The notes under the pieces were generated by a model that saw nothing but the letters and a program-made list of their open reading frames with translations, did not search any database and had not been told where the DNA came from. Below are positions 15,925 through 23,779 of a DNA stretch of 64,000 nt, piece after piece. Every line of letters begins with the position of its first letter. Position 1 is the first letter of the stretch. The DNA lies in the NCBI RefSeq assembly GCF_016901695.1, contig NZ_JACJKS010000005.1, positions 124,001-188,000 of the forward strand, given 5' to 3'. Source of the stretch: Mordavella massiliensis. GTDB lineage: Bacteria > Bacillota > Clostridia > Lachnospirales > Lachnospiraceae. Both the position numbers and the translations under genes were made by a program.

Positions 15925-16811
15925 GGAAGAACAGAAGATATTTGCTTTGTCTCATGGCGGCGGCTCTGTCTGTTCTGAGCCTGTCCGGCTGTGCGCCGGG
16001 GGGAAAGCCGCAGGAGGAAAAGCCGCAGGAGGCCGCGCAGGAAGAAGCAGGGACAGGGCAGGCCGGGACGCTGGACTTTGTCGATGTGTACGGGGAGACA
16101 TACCGGATGGATATCAACCCGTCGGTTCCAAAGAAGGAGTACCGGGACGATGGGTTCTCGCGCACAGACGGCAGGGCCGCCTATGAAGACGAAACGTATC
16201 TTTCCCGGCCGGGCGTGGATGTGTCCCAGTACCAGGGGCAGATCGACTGGGAGAAGGTGAAGGCGGACGGCTTCGAGTTCGCCATGATCCGCATCGGGTA
16301 CAGGGGATACGGGGAAGAGGGCACGCTGAACCCGGATCCCTGCTTTCAGGACAATATGAAAAATGCCCGGAATGCGGGACTTGATGTGGGCGTGTACTTT
16401 TTTTCGCAGGCGGTTGACAGGGAGGAAGCGCTGGAGGAGGCGGACTTTGTGCTGGAGCTTCTGCAGGGAAGCGAGCTGCAGATGCCGGTCGTCTATGACC
16501 CGGAGCACATCCTGTATGACGAGGCCAGAACAGATCATGTGTCGGGGGAACAGTTTACGGAGAACACGAAGGTGTTCTGCGAGAGGATCCGGGAGGCGGG
16601 ATATGAGCCCATGATCTACAGCAACATGCTGTGGGAGGCGTTTGAGCTGGACCTGGAGGAACTGGAGGGTTATCCCGTCTGGTATGCGGACTATGAACCC
16701 CTTCCCCAGACGCCCTACCACTTTGCCATGTGGCAGTACACGAACGAGGGGACAGTGGACGGGATTGAAGGACCGGTGGATCTGAATATAGAGATGAGCA
16801 AGAGAAAGTAA
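15918..16811 (+). CDS. GH25-family lysozyme lipoprotein
   Basis: 297 residues from ATG 15918, which overlaps the end of the YolD gene. A signal peptide ends in the lipobox LSGC (Cys about 25), then a Gln/Glu/Pro linker, a short beta segment and a GH25 catalytic domain (about 100-295). Domain marks: PGVDVSQYQGQIDWEKVK, FAMIRIGYRGYG, VYFFSQAVDREEAL, and the D-x-E pair in VVYDPEHI. GH25 enzymes cut the N-acetylmuramic acid-N-acetylglucosamine bond. Overlap with two SOS-type genes and absence of a separate promoter suggest it is made together with the translesion polymerase, an unusual grouping. Followed by a strong terminator. Confidence 0.9.
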   Translation: MVRKNRRYLLCLMAAALSVLSLSGCAPGGKPQEEKPQEAAQEEAGTGQAGTLDFVDVYGETYRMDINPSVPKKEYRDDGFSRTDGRAAYEDETYLSRPGVDVSQYQGQIDWEKVKADGFEFAMIRIGYRGYGEEGTLNPDPCFQDNMKNARNAGLDVGVYFFSQAVDREEALEEADFVLELLQGSELQMPVVYDPEHILYDEARTDHVSGEQFTENTKVFCERIREAGYEPMIYSNMLWEAFELDLEELEGYPVWYADYEPLPQTPYHFAMWQYTNEGTVDGIEGPVDLNIEMSKRK

Positions 16812-16812
16812 G

Positions 16813-16853
16813 AAAGACAGATGCAGGCTTTTGATGGCTGCATCTGTCTTTTT
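16813..16853. terminator. Strong terminator between the lysozyme and tetR genes
   Basis: AAAGACAGATGCAG (16813-16826) pairs with CTGCATCTGTCTTT (16838-16851) and is followed by more T. On the other strand the A-rich flank also gives a T-tract, so it can serve both converging genes. Confidence 0.9.
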
Positions 16854-16864
16854 CTATCTGTCTC

Positions 16865-17482
16865 CTACGACAGCTGGCTCATAAGAAAATTCAGCGATCC
16901 GGGCGGATTCTCCGTTCCCTTTTCCAGAAGAGAGATGAGTGCGCCGATCGTCTCGCCGATCTCCCCGGCGGTGGAGGGGATCAGCGTATTGTCCAGCTTG
17001 ACGGTCAGCACGATCAGCACGATCTCAGCCAGCGCCTCCGGAGCGTCGAACCGGATCTGCCCCGCCTCAATGCCCTGGCGGATGATCTCGGCCAGAACGG
17101 GCTTTAACTCTGTGATGATATGATTGAGATACTTCTGATGGAGGAAGGATCTCTCCTGGCTGTCCGCCTCATCCCCCTCCTTTGCCTTCATGAACTCCGC
17201 GGAGGAGTTCCGGCATGCCTGGAAGATCATGGCCATCCGGGTAAAGGGGGAGATGCCGGTCTGGTATGCCAGTTCTTTTGCAGTCTGCAGCGGCTTCTCG
17301 TAGTTGCGTTCCACAAGCGCGTCCAGGATCGCGTCCTTGGACGGAAAATAGTAATAGATGCTGCCCTTGGCGATCCCGGCAGTGTGTGCGATCTGGCTGA
17401 CGGAGATGGCCTGCAGGTTCTGCTGTCTCAAAAGCTCCTGAAGAGCGTCCAGTATTCTGTCATATTTCACCTGTTTCGGCAT
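16865..17482 (-). CDS. TetR/AcrR-family regulator
   Basis: 205 residues. N-terminal HTH at about 7-55 with ISVSQIAHTAGIAKGSIYYY and FPSKDAILDAL, the classic TetR_N sequence; the C-terminal ligand domain (about 65-200) is all helical and not recognisable beyond that. It is divergent from the SCP2-hydrolase-condensation-ACP-ligase operon, and TGACCGAtGGTCA-type palindromes lie in the 240-base gap. It most likely represses that operon and is relieved by a small lipophilic ligand; the ligand is unknown. Confidence 0.93.
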   Translation of the reverse strand: MPKQVKYDRILDALQELLRQQNLQAISVSQIAHTAGIAKGSIYYYFPSKDAILDALVERNYEKPLQTAKELAYQTGISPFTRMAMIFQACRNSSAEFMKAKEGDEADSQERSFLHQKYLNHIITELKPVLAEIIRQGIEAGQIRFDAPEALAEIVLIVLTVKLDNTLIPSTAGEIGETIGALISLLEKGTENPPGSLNFLMSQLS

Positions 17483-17631
17483 ACAGATCCCCTTTCTTTT
17501 CTATGCGTCACCCGTCTGTTGCGGAGGGAAAGATTTCCTATCTACTATAGCACATCAGAACACAGACCGCCAACTGGAAAATCGCACAAAAAGCAGGCCG
17601 TGATCCACGGTGAATTTGCGTGTAAAGACAA

Positions 17632-17689
17632 TTGACCGACGGCCGAAAAAATGATACTCTTACAGAGTAATCAATATGACCGATGGTCA
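17632..17689 (+). promoter_or_regulatory. Promoter with two TetR-type operators
   Basis: A perfect 13-bp palindrome TGACCGATGGTCA lies at 17677-17689; a second imperfect copy, TGACCGACGGCCG, lies at 17633-17645 and overlaps a possible -35 (TTGACC, 17632-17637; -10 TACTCT 17655-17660, spacing 17). Two spaced sites fit TetR-dimer repression of the plus-strand operon. A minus-strand extended -10 (complement of 17544-17549) probably serves tetR. Confidence 0.7.
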
Positions 17690-17722
17690 AAAATGTAGAA
17701 ATCGGTCGAGAAGGAGGTAGCT

Positions 17723-18061
17723 ATGACCTACGCGGATATGTTTGCAAAGGTAAAGGGCATGCTGATGGACGCGGATGTGAGCGATCTGCACGAGCATCTG
17801 GCCTATCAGTTCAACATCACCGGTGAGGCGGAAGGGATCTTCTACGCCGAGGTGAGGGACGGACAGCTGTATGTGGAGCCCTATGAGTATTTTGACAGGG
17901 ACGCCATGTTTACCTGCTCTGCGGAGACACTGTTTAAGATCGCGGACGGCAAGACGGATCCGATCCTGGCAGTGACGCTCGGGAAACTGAAAGTGGAAGG
18001 AAATATCGAGAAGGCATTGAGACTGAGGGAGCTCATCGACAGCAAGAAGAAGGGAAAATAA
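17723..18061 (+). CDS. SCP2 sterol-binding-fold protein
   Basis: 112 residues; ribosome site AGAAGGAGG ten bases before the ATG. The pattern of the SCP2 domain is visible across the whole protein: YQFNITGEAEGIFYAEV, LYVEPYEYFDRDAMFTCSAE, KIADGKTDPILAVTLGKLKVEGN. SCP2 domains hold acyl chains or other hydrophobic molecules in a tunnel. As first gene of the operon it may carry the lipid substrate or product of the condensation/ligase enzymes; this is inferred. One base separates its stop from the hydrolase start. Confidence 0.88.
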   Translation: MTYADMFAKVKGMLMDADVSDLHEHLAYQFNITGEAEGIFYAEVRDGQLYVEPYEYFDRDAMFTCSAETLFKIADGKTDPILAVTLGKLKVEGNIEKALRLRELIDSKKKGK

Positions 18062-19006
18062 ATGGGAAAAATCATGAAGGGGGCGGCGGCGCTCCTGGGA
18101 GTGCTGGCTGCCGCGGAGGCGGGCGGAAGCGCCTACCTGTACAGGCGGACGATGATCCGCTGCAATGCGAAGACAGAACGGACGATGAAGATGTCCGGCG
18201 TGGACTGGGAGAAATATATCCCCATGATGAAGGCGCGCCGGGAGTGGATGATGGAGCAGCCCCACGAGGACGTGTGGATCACATCCCACGATGGCCTGAA
18301 ACTCCACGGCACATATTTTAAAGGCGGGGAAGGGAACCGGGCCGTGATCTGTTTTCACGGGTACACGAGCGAGGGACTGAACGATTACGGCAGCCTCTCA
18401 GACTATTATCTGAAGCGGGGCTTCCGGATGCTGCTGGTGGACCTGCGGGCTCACGGGCAGAGCGGGGGAGAGCACATCGGATTCGGCAGCATGGACCGCT
18501 TTGACGGGGTGCGGTGGGTGGACTGGATGGTGGAGAAGACCGGCGGGGACGCGCAGATCCTGCTTCACGGCAATTCCATGGGAAGCGCCACAGTCTGCAT
18601 GATGAGCGGCCTTAAGCTGCCGCCCCAGGTGAAGGGGATCGTCTCCGACTGCGCCTTCACATCCATGAAGGATGTTTTCACGCATGTACTTCACAGCATG
18701 TACCATATCCCGGCCTTTCCCATGCTGCAGATCGCGGACCGGGCGAACAGAAAGCAGGTGGGATACGGGCTGGATGACTGCGACTCGTCCAGGGAAGTGC
18801 GCAAGGCCACCGTGCCCTTCCTTTTTATCCACGGCGCAGACGACGTGTTCGTCCCCTGCTGGATGACAGAGAAGATTTATGAGAACTGTGCTTCTCCAAA
18901 GACGAAGCTGATCGTCAGAGGCGCAGGGCACGGCGAGAGCTATTATAAGGACACGGAAGGCTACGAGAAGGCTTTGGATTCATTTATCGGGAGGATCATG
19001 AAATGA
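18062..19006 (+). CDS. Alpha/beta hydrolase, membrane-anchored
   Basis: 314 residues. An N-terminal hydrophobic stretch (about 7-25) could anchor the protein. The hydrolase core (about 70-310) has an oxyanion motif CFHGYTSEG, a nucleophile elbow HGNSMGSATVC (Ser in GNSMG), an acid in HGADDVF and a catalytic His in GAGHGESY. Comparable enzymes are esterases or thioesterases (YqiK/BEM46-like). In a carrier-protein operon it could release or recycle the carrier-bound chain. It overlaps the condensation gene by four bases. Confidence 0.88.
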   Translation: MGKIMKGAAALLGVLAAAEAGGSAYLYRRTMIRCNAKTERTMKMSGVDWEKYIPMMKARREWMMEQPHEDVWITSHDGLKLHGTYFKGGEGNRAVICFHGYTSEGLNDYGSLSDYYLKRGFRMLLVDLRAHGQSGGEHIGFGSMDRFDGVRWVDWMVEKTGGDAQILLHGNSMGSATVCMMSGLKLPPQVKGIVSDCAFTSMKDVFTHVLHSMYHIPAFPMLQIADRANRKQVGYGLDDCDSSREVRKATVPFLFIHGADDVFVPCWMTEKIYENCASPKTKLIVRGAGHGESYYKDTEGYEKALDSFIGRIMK

Positions 19007-20412
19007 TGAGAAAAAGAAAAGGACATAAGGTGTATCCGCTGACAGTGGCGCAGAAATTCCATCTGTACTACCTGCCGTTCTGCCCTTCGGCGGCGGTGCT
19101 GAATATCGGCACAAGCCTGACCATCGAGGTGGAGCTGGACTGGGACCTGCTTGCAACGTCCATCAATAAGGCGTACGCAAGAAGCGAGGGCATGCGGATC
19201 CGTTTTGCCAAAGACAAAGAGGGCACCTGGTATCAGTACGTGGCGGATCCGGAGGAGAAGGAGATCGAGTTCGCGGATTTCTCCGGCGGCACCATGGAGG
19301 AGGCCGAAGCGGTCATGCAGAAGTGGACCACGGTTCCCTTTAAGATGGCGGACTCGCCGATGACGAGAGTTGTCATGATCAAAATGCCGGACGGGTTTAA
19401 CGGCATTTATTTCCTGGGACACCACATGGTGGTGGACGCCCAGTCGCTGATCTGCTTCTTGAAGGACATCATCGAGCTCTACTGCCATGAGAAGTATGAG
19501 GGTGTCCCCTATCCGAAGGACATGGCCTCCTACATCGAGCAGCTCGAGAAGGATCTGGCCTACGAGGCGGGCAGCAGGGCCCAGGCAAGGGACATTGCTT
19601 TCTTTGAAAAGGAGATCAGAGAGGGGGGCGAGCCCATCTACAATGGCCTCCACGGCAGGGACAGGCTGGAGGCGGCCAGGGCCATGTTCGGGAACCCGCA
19701 GCTGCGCACCGCCTTCAACGCATCCGATGACACTGCCTCCGCGCTTGACATCTTCCATCTGGAGGCGGAGCCCACGAAGCGGCTGATGGACTTCTGCGGG
19801 ACATACCACGTGTCGCTGGCGTGCCTGCTCCTCATGGGCCTGCGCACCTATTACCAGAAGATGAACGGCTTTGAAGATGTGTCCATCAACAACGCCATCG
19901 CAAGAAGAGCGACTCTGAAGGAGAAAAAATCCGGCGGCACAAGGATCCATTCCTTTCCGCTGCGCACGGTGTTCCCTGAGGATATGAAGTTCGTGGACGG
20001 CGTCTTTGCTATCCGGGACAAGCAAAATGAGATCTTCCGTCATGCCAACTACGACCCGACCGCCTATTTTGCCTGCCGCTCCAGGTGCTATCCGCAGCCC
20101 CGGGCGGGCCTTGGCTACGAGCCCATCTCCCTGACCTATCAGCCTATGACGCTGCAGGAGAACGGCCTCACCGAGCTGGGCGATATCCGTTACAAGACAA
20201 AATGGTATCCCAACGGCACCTGCCCTCAGGGCGTGTATCTGACAGTCATGCACCGGCCGGAAGACAACGGGCTGGACTTCAATTTTGAACACCAGGTCAA
20301 GGCTTACTCCCGGGAGGAACTGGAGTACCTGTACTACTATCTGTGCAGGATCATGTTCAAGGGGGCGGAGAATCCGGATCTGACCATCGGCGAGATCATC
20401 AGACTGGTATAA
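19003..20412 (+). CDS. Condensation-domain acyltransferase (NRPS C / PapA-like)
   Basis: 469 residues, the size of one free-standing condensation domain. The active-site motif HH-x3-D is present as His140-His141-x3-Asp145 in GHHMVVDAQS; the following residue is Ala instead of the usual Gly. The N-terminal YPLTVAQKFHLYYL resembles the C1 motif, and the C-terminal GLDFNFEHQVKAYS occupies the acceptor-tunnel region. These enzymes join a carrier-bound acyl group to an amine or alcohol. With the ACP and ligase next to it, an acyl-transfer step making an amide or ester is likely. Substrate and product are not predictable here. Start ATG 19003 or 19006. Confidence 0.86.
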   Translation: MMRKRKGHKVYPLTVAQKFHLYYLPFCPSAAVLNIGTSLTIEVELDWDLLATSINKAYARSEGMRIRFAKDKEGTWYQYVADPEEKEIEFADFSGGTMEEAEAVMQKWTTVPFKMADSPMTRVVMIKMPDGFNGIYFLGHHMVVDAQSLICFLKDIIELYCHEKYEGVPYPKDMASYIEQLEKDLAYEAGSRAQARDIAFFEKEIREGGEPIYNGLHGRDRLEAARAMFGNPQLRTAFNASDDTASALDIFHLEAEPTKRLMDFCGTYHVSLACLLLMGLRTYYQKMNGFEDVSINNAIARRATLKEKKSGGTRIHSFPLRTVFPEDMKFVDGVFAIRDKQNEIFRHANYDPTAYFACRSRCYPQPRAGLGYEPISLTYQPMTLQENGLTELGDIRYKTKWYPNGTCPQGVYLTVMHRPEDNGLDFNFEHQVKAYSREELEYLYYYLCRIMFKGAENPDLTIGEIIRLV

Positions 20413-20446
20413 AGGAAAAAGAAGAAGATAGAGGAGGAAAACGATC

Positions 20447-20680
20447 ATGTTTGAGAAACTGGTACATATCATCTGCAACTACGTGGAAGTGGAGCCGGAG
20501 AATATCCGTCCTGATTCCCGGTTCATGGAGGATCTGGGATTCACATCCTTTGATTTTATGAGCATGCTCGGAGAGATCGAGGACGAGTTCGACGTGGAAG
20601 TCGAGCAGACGAAGGCCGCGGATATCCGCACTGTGCAGGAGGCGGCCGACTACCTGGAAAAACTGATGGCTGAGGCGTAA
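20447..20680 (+). CDS. Acyl/peptidyl carrier protein
   Basis: 77 residues with the carrier-protein fold and the phosphopantetheine attachment serine at Ser34 in EDLGFTSFDFMSM. The usual D-S-L is changed to T-S-F, as in several stand-alone carriers of non-fatty-acid pathways. AGGAGG lies 12 bases before the ATG. No phosphopantetheinyl transferase is encoded nearby, so the housekeeping enzyme must activate it. It sits between the condensation gene and the ligase that probably loads it. Confidence 0.93.
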   Translation: MFEKLVHIICNYVEVEPENIRPDSRFMEDLGFTSFDFMSMLGEIEDEFDVEVEQTKAADIRTVQEAADYLEKLMAEA

Positions 20681-20697
20681 GACGCCCCGGGGAAAGG

Positions 20698-22215
20698 ATG
20701 GGAACTATGCTTTGCAGTACTGTCCGCGAAATCCTGGCCGCCGCGGAGGAGAAGTACGGCCCGGAGGACGCGATCCGATATAAAGTAAGTAAGAATGAGA
20801 TTGCCGCAAAATCCTACACACAGCTTCTTGAGGACAGCGAAAGCTTTTCCTGCGTACTCCGGGATCTGGGGGAGCAGGGGGGCCATATCGCTGTCATCGG
20901 CGCCACCTCCTACGAGTGGCTTGTAACCTATTTCGGCACTGTGGACAGCGGCAGCGTCATCGTGCCCCTGGATGTGAACCTGCCGGCGGAGGATGTGTGC
21001 GACCTGATCGCCCGCTCCGACTCCACGGTGCTGGTGTACGACGAGATCCGAAGAGACGTGGCGGCCCTTGCCAAAGACCGCTGTCCGCAGCTTCGGACTC
21101 TCATCTCCATGCAGCAGGAGGAGCACGAAGATCACGCCTGCTCCTTCCGGAAGCTTCTGGAGGAACATAAAGGTCCCTTTGCATGTGAACTCCGGCCGGA
21201 TCAGCTGTGCACGATCATGTTCACGTCCGGCACAACCGGAAAGAGCAAGGGCGTCATGCTGACCCACCGCAATGTGGCGGAGAACGCCACCTGTCTGGAT
21301 ATGAAGATCCCGGAGCGCACGGTGATCATGACAGTGCTTCCGATCCATCACGCCTACTGCCTGAGTATGGATATCTTAAAGGGTGTCTCCCTGGGGTCTG
21401 TGATCTGCATCAACGACTCGCTGCTGCGGGTGGCGAAGAACATCAAGCTCTTTAAGCCGGAGATGATCCTGATGGTGCCGCTGATGATCGAGACCATGGC
21501 CAGGAAGCTGGAGGAGGCTTCCCTTCTGCCTGCAAAGATCGTGAAGAGCCAGGTGTTCGGGAAGCAGTTCCACACTATCTGCAGCGGCGGCGCCTATCTG
21601 GACCCGTCCTACATCGATCTGTTTCAGAAGTATGATATCACCATCCAGCAGGGTTACGGCATGACCGAGTGCGCGCCGGTCATCAGCGTCAACCAGAGCT
21701 GGGATATCCGCAAGGACTCGGTGGGACAGCTTCTCCCGAACTGCCAGGCGAAGACGGTGGACGGCGAACTCTGGGTAAAGGGGAGCAGCGTCATGCAGGG
21801 CTACTACAAGATGCCGGAGGAGACGGCGCAGACGCTGGAGGACGGCTGGCTGAAGACAGGCGATCTCGGTTACGTGGACGGGGACGGCTTCGTCTATCTC
21901 ACCGGCCGGAAGAAGAATCTGATCATCACAAAAAACGGGGAAAATGTTTCTCCTGAAGAGCTGGAGAATGTCCTTGGCATGAACCGCCTGGTGGGCGAGG
22001 TGCTTGTACGGGAAAAGGGAGGCGTCATCGAGGCGGAGATCTACCCGGATCAGGACTATGTGAAGAAGAAAAAGATCAAAGATATAAGAGCGGCCCTCCA
22101 GGATGTGATCGACACATACAACAGAGGGGCTGCTCCTCACAAAAAGATCTACAGCCTTGTGGTGCGTGATACCGAGTTCGAAAAGACGACCACAAGGAAG
22201 ATCAGGAGATTCTAG
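20698..22215 (+). CDS. AMP-forming acyl ligase / adenylation enzyme
   Basis: 505 residues, ANL superfamily. Motifs: phosphate loop MFTSGTTGKSKGVMLTHRN, adenine motif GYGMTECAPV, ribose-binding TGDLGYVDGDGF, hinge TGRKKNLIITKNGENVSPEE, and a likely catalytic Lys in the C-terminal TTTRKIRRF. The whole resembles long-chain acyl-CoA synthetases and acyl-AMP ligases more than amino-acid A domains. Encoded 18 bases after the carrier, it probably activates a carboxylic acid and loads the ACP. Its stop codon overlaps the stop of the convergent truncated aldo/keto reductase gene by four bases. Confidence 0.92.
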   Translation: MGTMLCSTVREILAAAEEKYGPEDAIRYKVSKNEIAAKSYTQLLEDSESFSCVLRDLGEQGGHIAVIGATSYEWLVTYFGTVDSGSVIVPLDVNLPAEDVCDLIARSDSTVLVYDEIRRDVAALAKDRCPQLRTLISMQQEEHEDHACSFRKLLEEHKGPFACELRPDQLCTIMFTSGTTGKSKGVMLTHRNVAENATCLDMKIPERTVIMTVLPIHHAYCLSMDILKGVSLGSVICINDSLLRVAKNIKLFKPEMILMVPLMIETMARKLEEASLLPAKIVKSQVFGKQFHTICSGGAYLDPSYIDLFQKYDITIQQGYGMTECAPVISVNQSWDIRKDSVGQLLPNCQAKTVDGELWVKGSSVMQGYYKMPEETAQTLEDGWLKTGDLGYVDGDGFVYLTGRKKNLIITKNGENVSPEELENVLGMNRLVGEVLVREKGGVIEAEIYPDQDYVKKKKIKDIRAALQDVIDTYNRGAAPHKKIYSLVVRDTEFEKTTTRKIRRF

Positions 22216-22721
22216 AGGCCCTGTTCCCGCAGCTTCCGGTACTGCTTCAGGCCCGCCGGCGCCGCGTGGGAGGAGAATCCCAGATAGCGGATCCGCCCGG
22301 CGGCTTTCTGCTTCAGGAGATAGCCGATGTAGTCCCGGGCGGGATCCATGTAGGCGTCGAAGAACTGCTCCTGCACGCTGTGGAGGAGATAGAAGTTAAA
22401 GTAATCTGTCCGGCAGCGCGCCAGCTGCTCTTCAAATACATGTTCCAGGTCTGTCCGCGCCTCCACGTAGAACTTGGACGCCAGGAAGTAGCTGTCCCGG
22501 GGATAGCGGGAGAGCGCTTCGCCGAGGAACTGTTCCGAGTCGGTCTTGTGGTAGGTAAAGGCAGTGTCAAAGTAATTGATCCCGCTGGCAAAGGCCTGGT
22601 CGATCACCTCCATGGCCGGGGCGCGGTCAATCTTCGCGGTGTCTCCGGGAATGGTGGGGAGACGCAGGCTCCCCAGGCCCAGGGCAGAGATCTTGTTTCC
22701 TTTAAAGTCTTTGTAGTACAT
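22212..22721 (-). pseudogene. C-terminally truncated aldo/keto reductase
   Basis: Only 169 codons of a family that is usually about 370-390 residues with a C-terminal [4Fe-4S] cysteine cluster. The N-terminal half is normal: ISALGLGSLRLP, the catalytic Asp/Tyr region YFDTAFTYHKTDSEQFLGEA, the Lys in LASKFYVEA, His in LLHSVQEQFF and RIRYLGFSSHAAP. It then stops within the last codon of the neighbouring ligase gene, losing the rest of the barrel and all iron-sulfur cysteines. Probably non-functional. The breakpoint at the edge of the carrier-protein cluster suggests deletion or cluster insertion removed the 3' part. It is two bases from the upstream 1-phosphofructokinase gene. Confidence 0.8.
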
Positions 22722-22722
22722 C

Positions 22723-23652
22723 TTATTCCTCCCTTCCTTTTTGTTCGTTGGATATCGTGCGGTACAGGCGGCGGATCGCCGCCCCGTCAGCCAGGAATTC
22801 GGAGAAGGCGCTGGCGCTCCCCGCGCTCACGGCCAGGCGGAACGCGTGGCTGTAGTCCTTCCGCTCCAGCCAGCCGGCCAGGAAGCCGGCCACCATGGAG
22901 TCCCCGGCGCCCACCGCGTTCACGAGCCGGCCCTGCGGGGCAGAAAGCATGTGCACGGCACCCCTCTCGTCCAGCAGGACAGCGCCGTTGCCGCCCATGG
23001 AGACGAGCACGTTTCTGGCGCCCCGGTCCTGCAGGGCGCGGGCCCACGGGACGACCTCCTCCTTTTCCGTCAGTGTGACATGGAAGAGGTCTCCCAGCTC
23101 ATGGTGGTTAGGCTTGATGAGAAAGGGATGCAGGGGAAGCGCATCCAGCAGGAGATCCCGCTCCGCGTCCACCGCGAAGGAGACGCCCCGCCCGCCCAGA
23201 GCCTTCATGATATCCCGGTAAAAGGTGCCGGGCAGGCCGGACGGGAGGCTGCCGGCCAGCACCACGAAGTCGCCCGCCTGCAGCTTCTCCAGCCGCGCCA
23301 TCAGCTGCCTGACAGCCTCCGGGCGGATCCGGGGTCCCTGCCCGTTGATCTCGGTCCCGTCGAATTCTTTGATCTTCACATTGATTCTGGAACACCCCTC
23401 CCCCGCATCGATAAATTCGCTCTGAAATCCAAGCCCCTCCACCATGCGGCGGATCTCGGCGCCCGTGAAGCCGGCGGTAAAGCCAAGGGCCGTACTTGGA
23501 ATGCCGAGGCTGTGAAGGACAGTGGATACGTTGATCCCCTTGCCGCCGGGAAGGAGCAGCTGCGATGTGGTCCGGTTCGTCTTTCCCAGCCGGAATCCTT
23601 CCGTGCCGGTGATGTAATCGAGGGATGGATTGCAGGTGATGGTATAGATCAT
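22723..23652 (-). CDS. 1-phosphofructokinase (PfkB family)
   Basis: 309 residues, full length. PfkB-family marks: TCNPSLDYI at the N-terminus, LLPGGKGINVSTVLHSLG (substrate-binding GGKG-N), the anion-hole and catalytic GAGDSMVAGFLAG near residue 250. The sequence pattern is that of FruK/LacC hexose-phosphate kinases, phosphorylating fructose-1-phosphate or tagatose-6-phosphate; the exact sugar is not certain and no fructose PTS or DeoR regulator is adjacent. Likely cotranscribed with the truncated aldo/keto reductase. Confidence 0.9.
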   Translation of the reverse strand: MIYTITCNPSLDYITGTEGFRLGKTNRTTSQLLLPGGKGINVSTVLHSLGIPSTALGFTAGFTGAEIRRMVEGLGFQSEFIDAGEGCSRINVKIKEFDGTEINGQGPRIRPEAVRQLMARLEKLQAGDFVVLAGSLPSGLPGTFYRDIMKALGGRGVSFAVDAERDLLLDALPLHPFLIKPNHHELGDLFHVTLTEKEEVVPWARALQDRGARNVLVSMGGNGAVLLDERGAVHMLSAPQGRLVNAVGAGDSMVAGFLAGWLERKDYSHAFRLAVSAGSASAFSEFLADGAAIRRLYRTISNEQKGREE

Positions 23653-23715
23653 GCCTTTTACACCTCCTGCCTTAGATTATAAGGGAAAATCTGCCCTAAA
23701 ACAATGGGAAACGCA

Positions 23716-23744
23716 TTGACGCGGCAGGGAGAAAGCAGTAAGAT
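23716..23744 (+). promoter_or_regulatory. Probable promoter of the MATE gene
   Basis: TTGACG (23716-23721) and TAAGAT (23739-23744), spacing 17, about 36 bases before the GTG start. Confidence 0.5.
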
Positions 23745-23779
23745 AATCGTTGGCAAAAAACGACAGGAGGAACTGTGCG

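Noticed and set aside
22205-22215. Programmed use of the reductase-ligase stop overlap
   Set aside because: Convergent overlap of stop codons is better explained by a deletion or insertion breakpoint.
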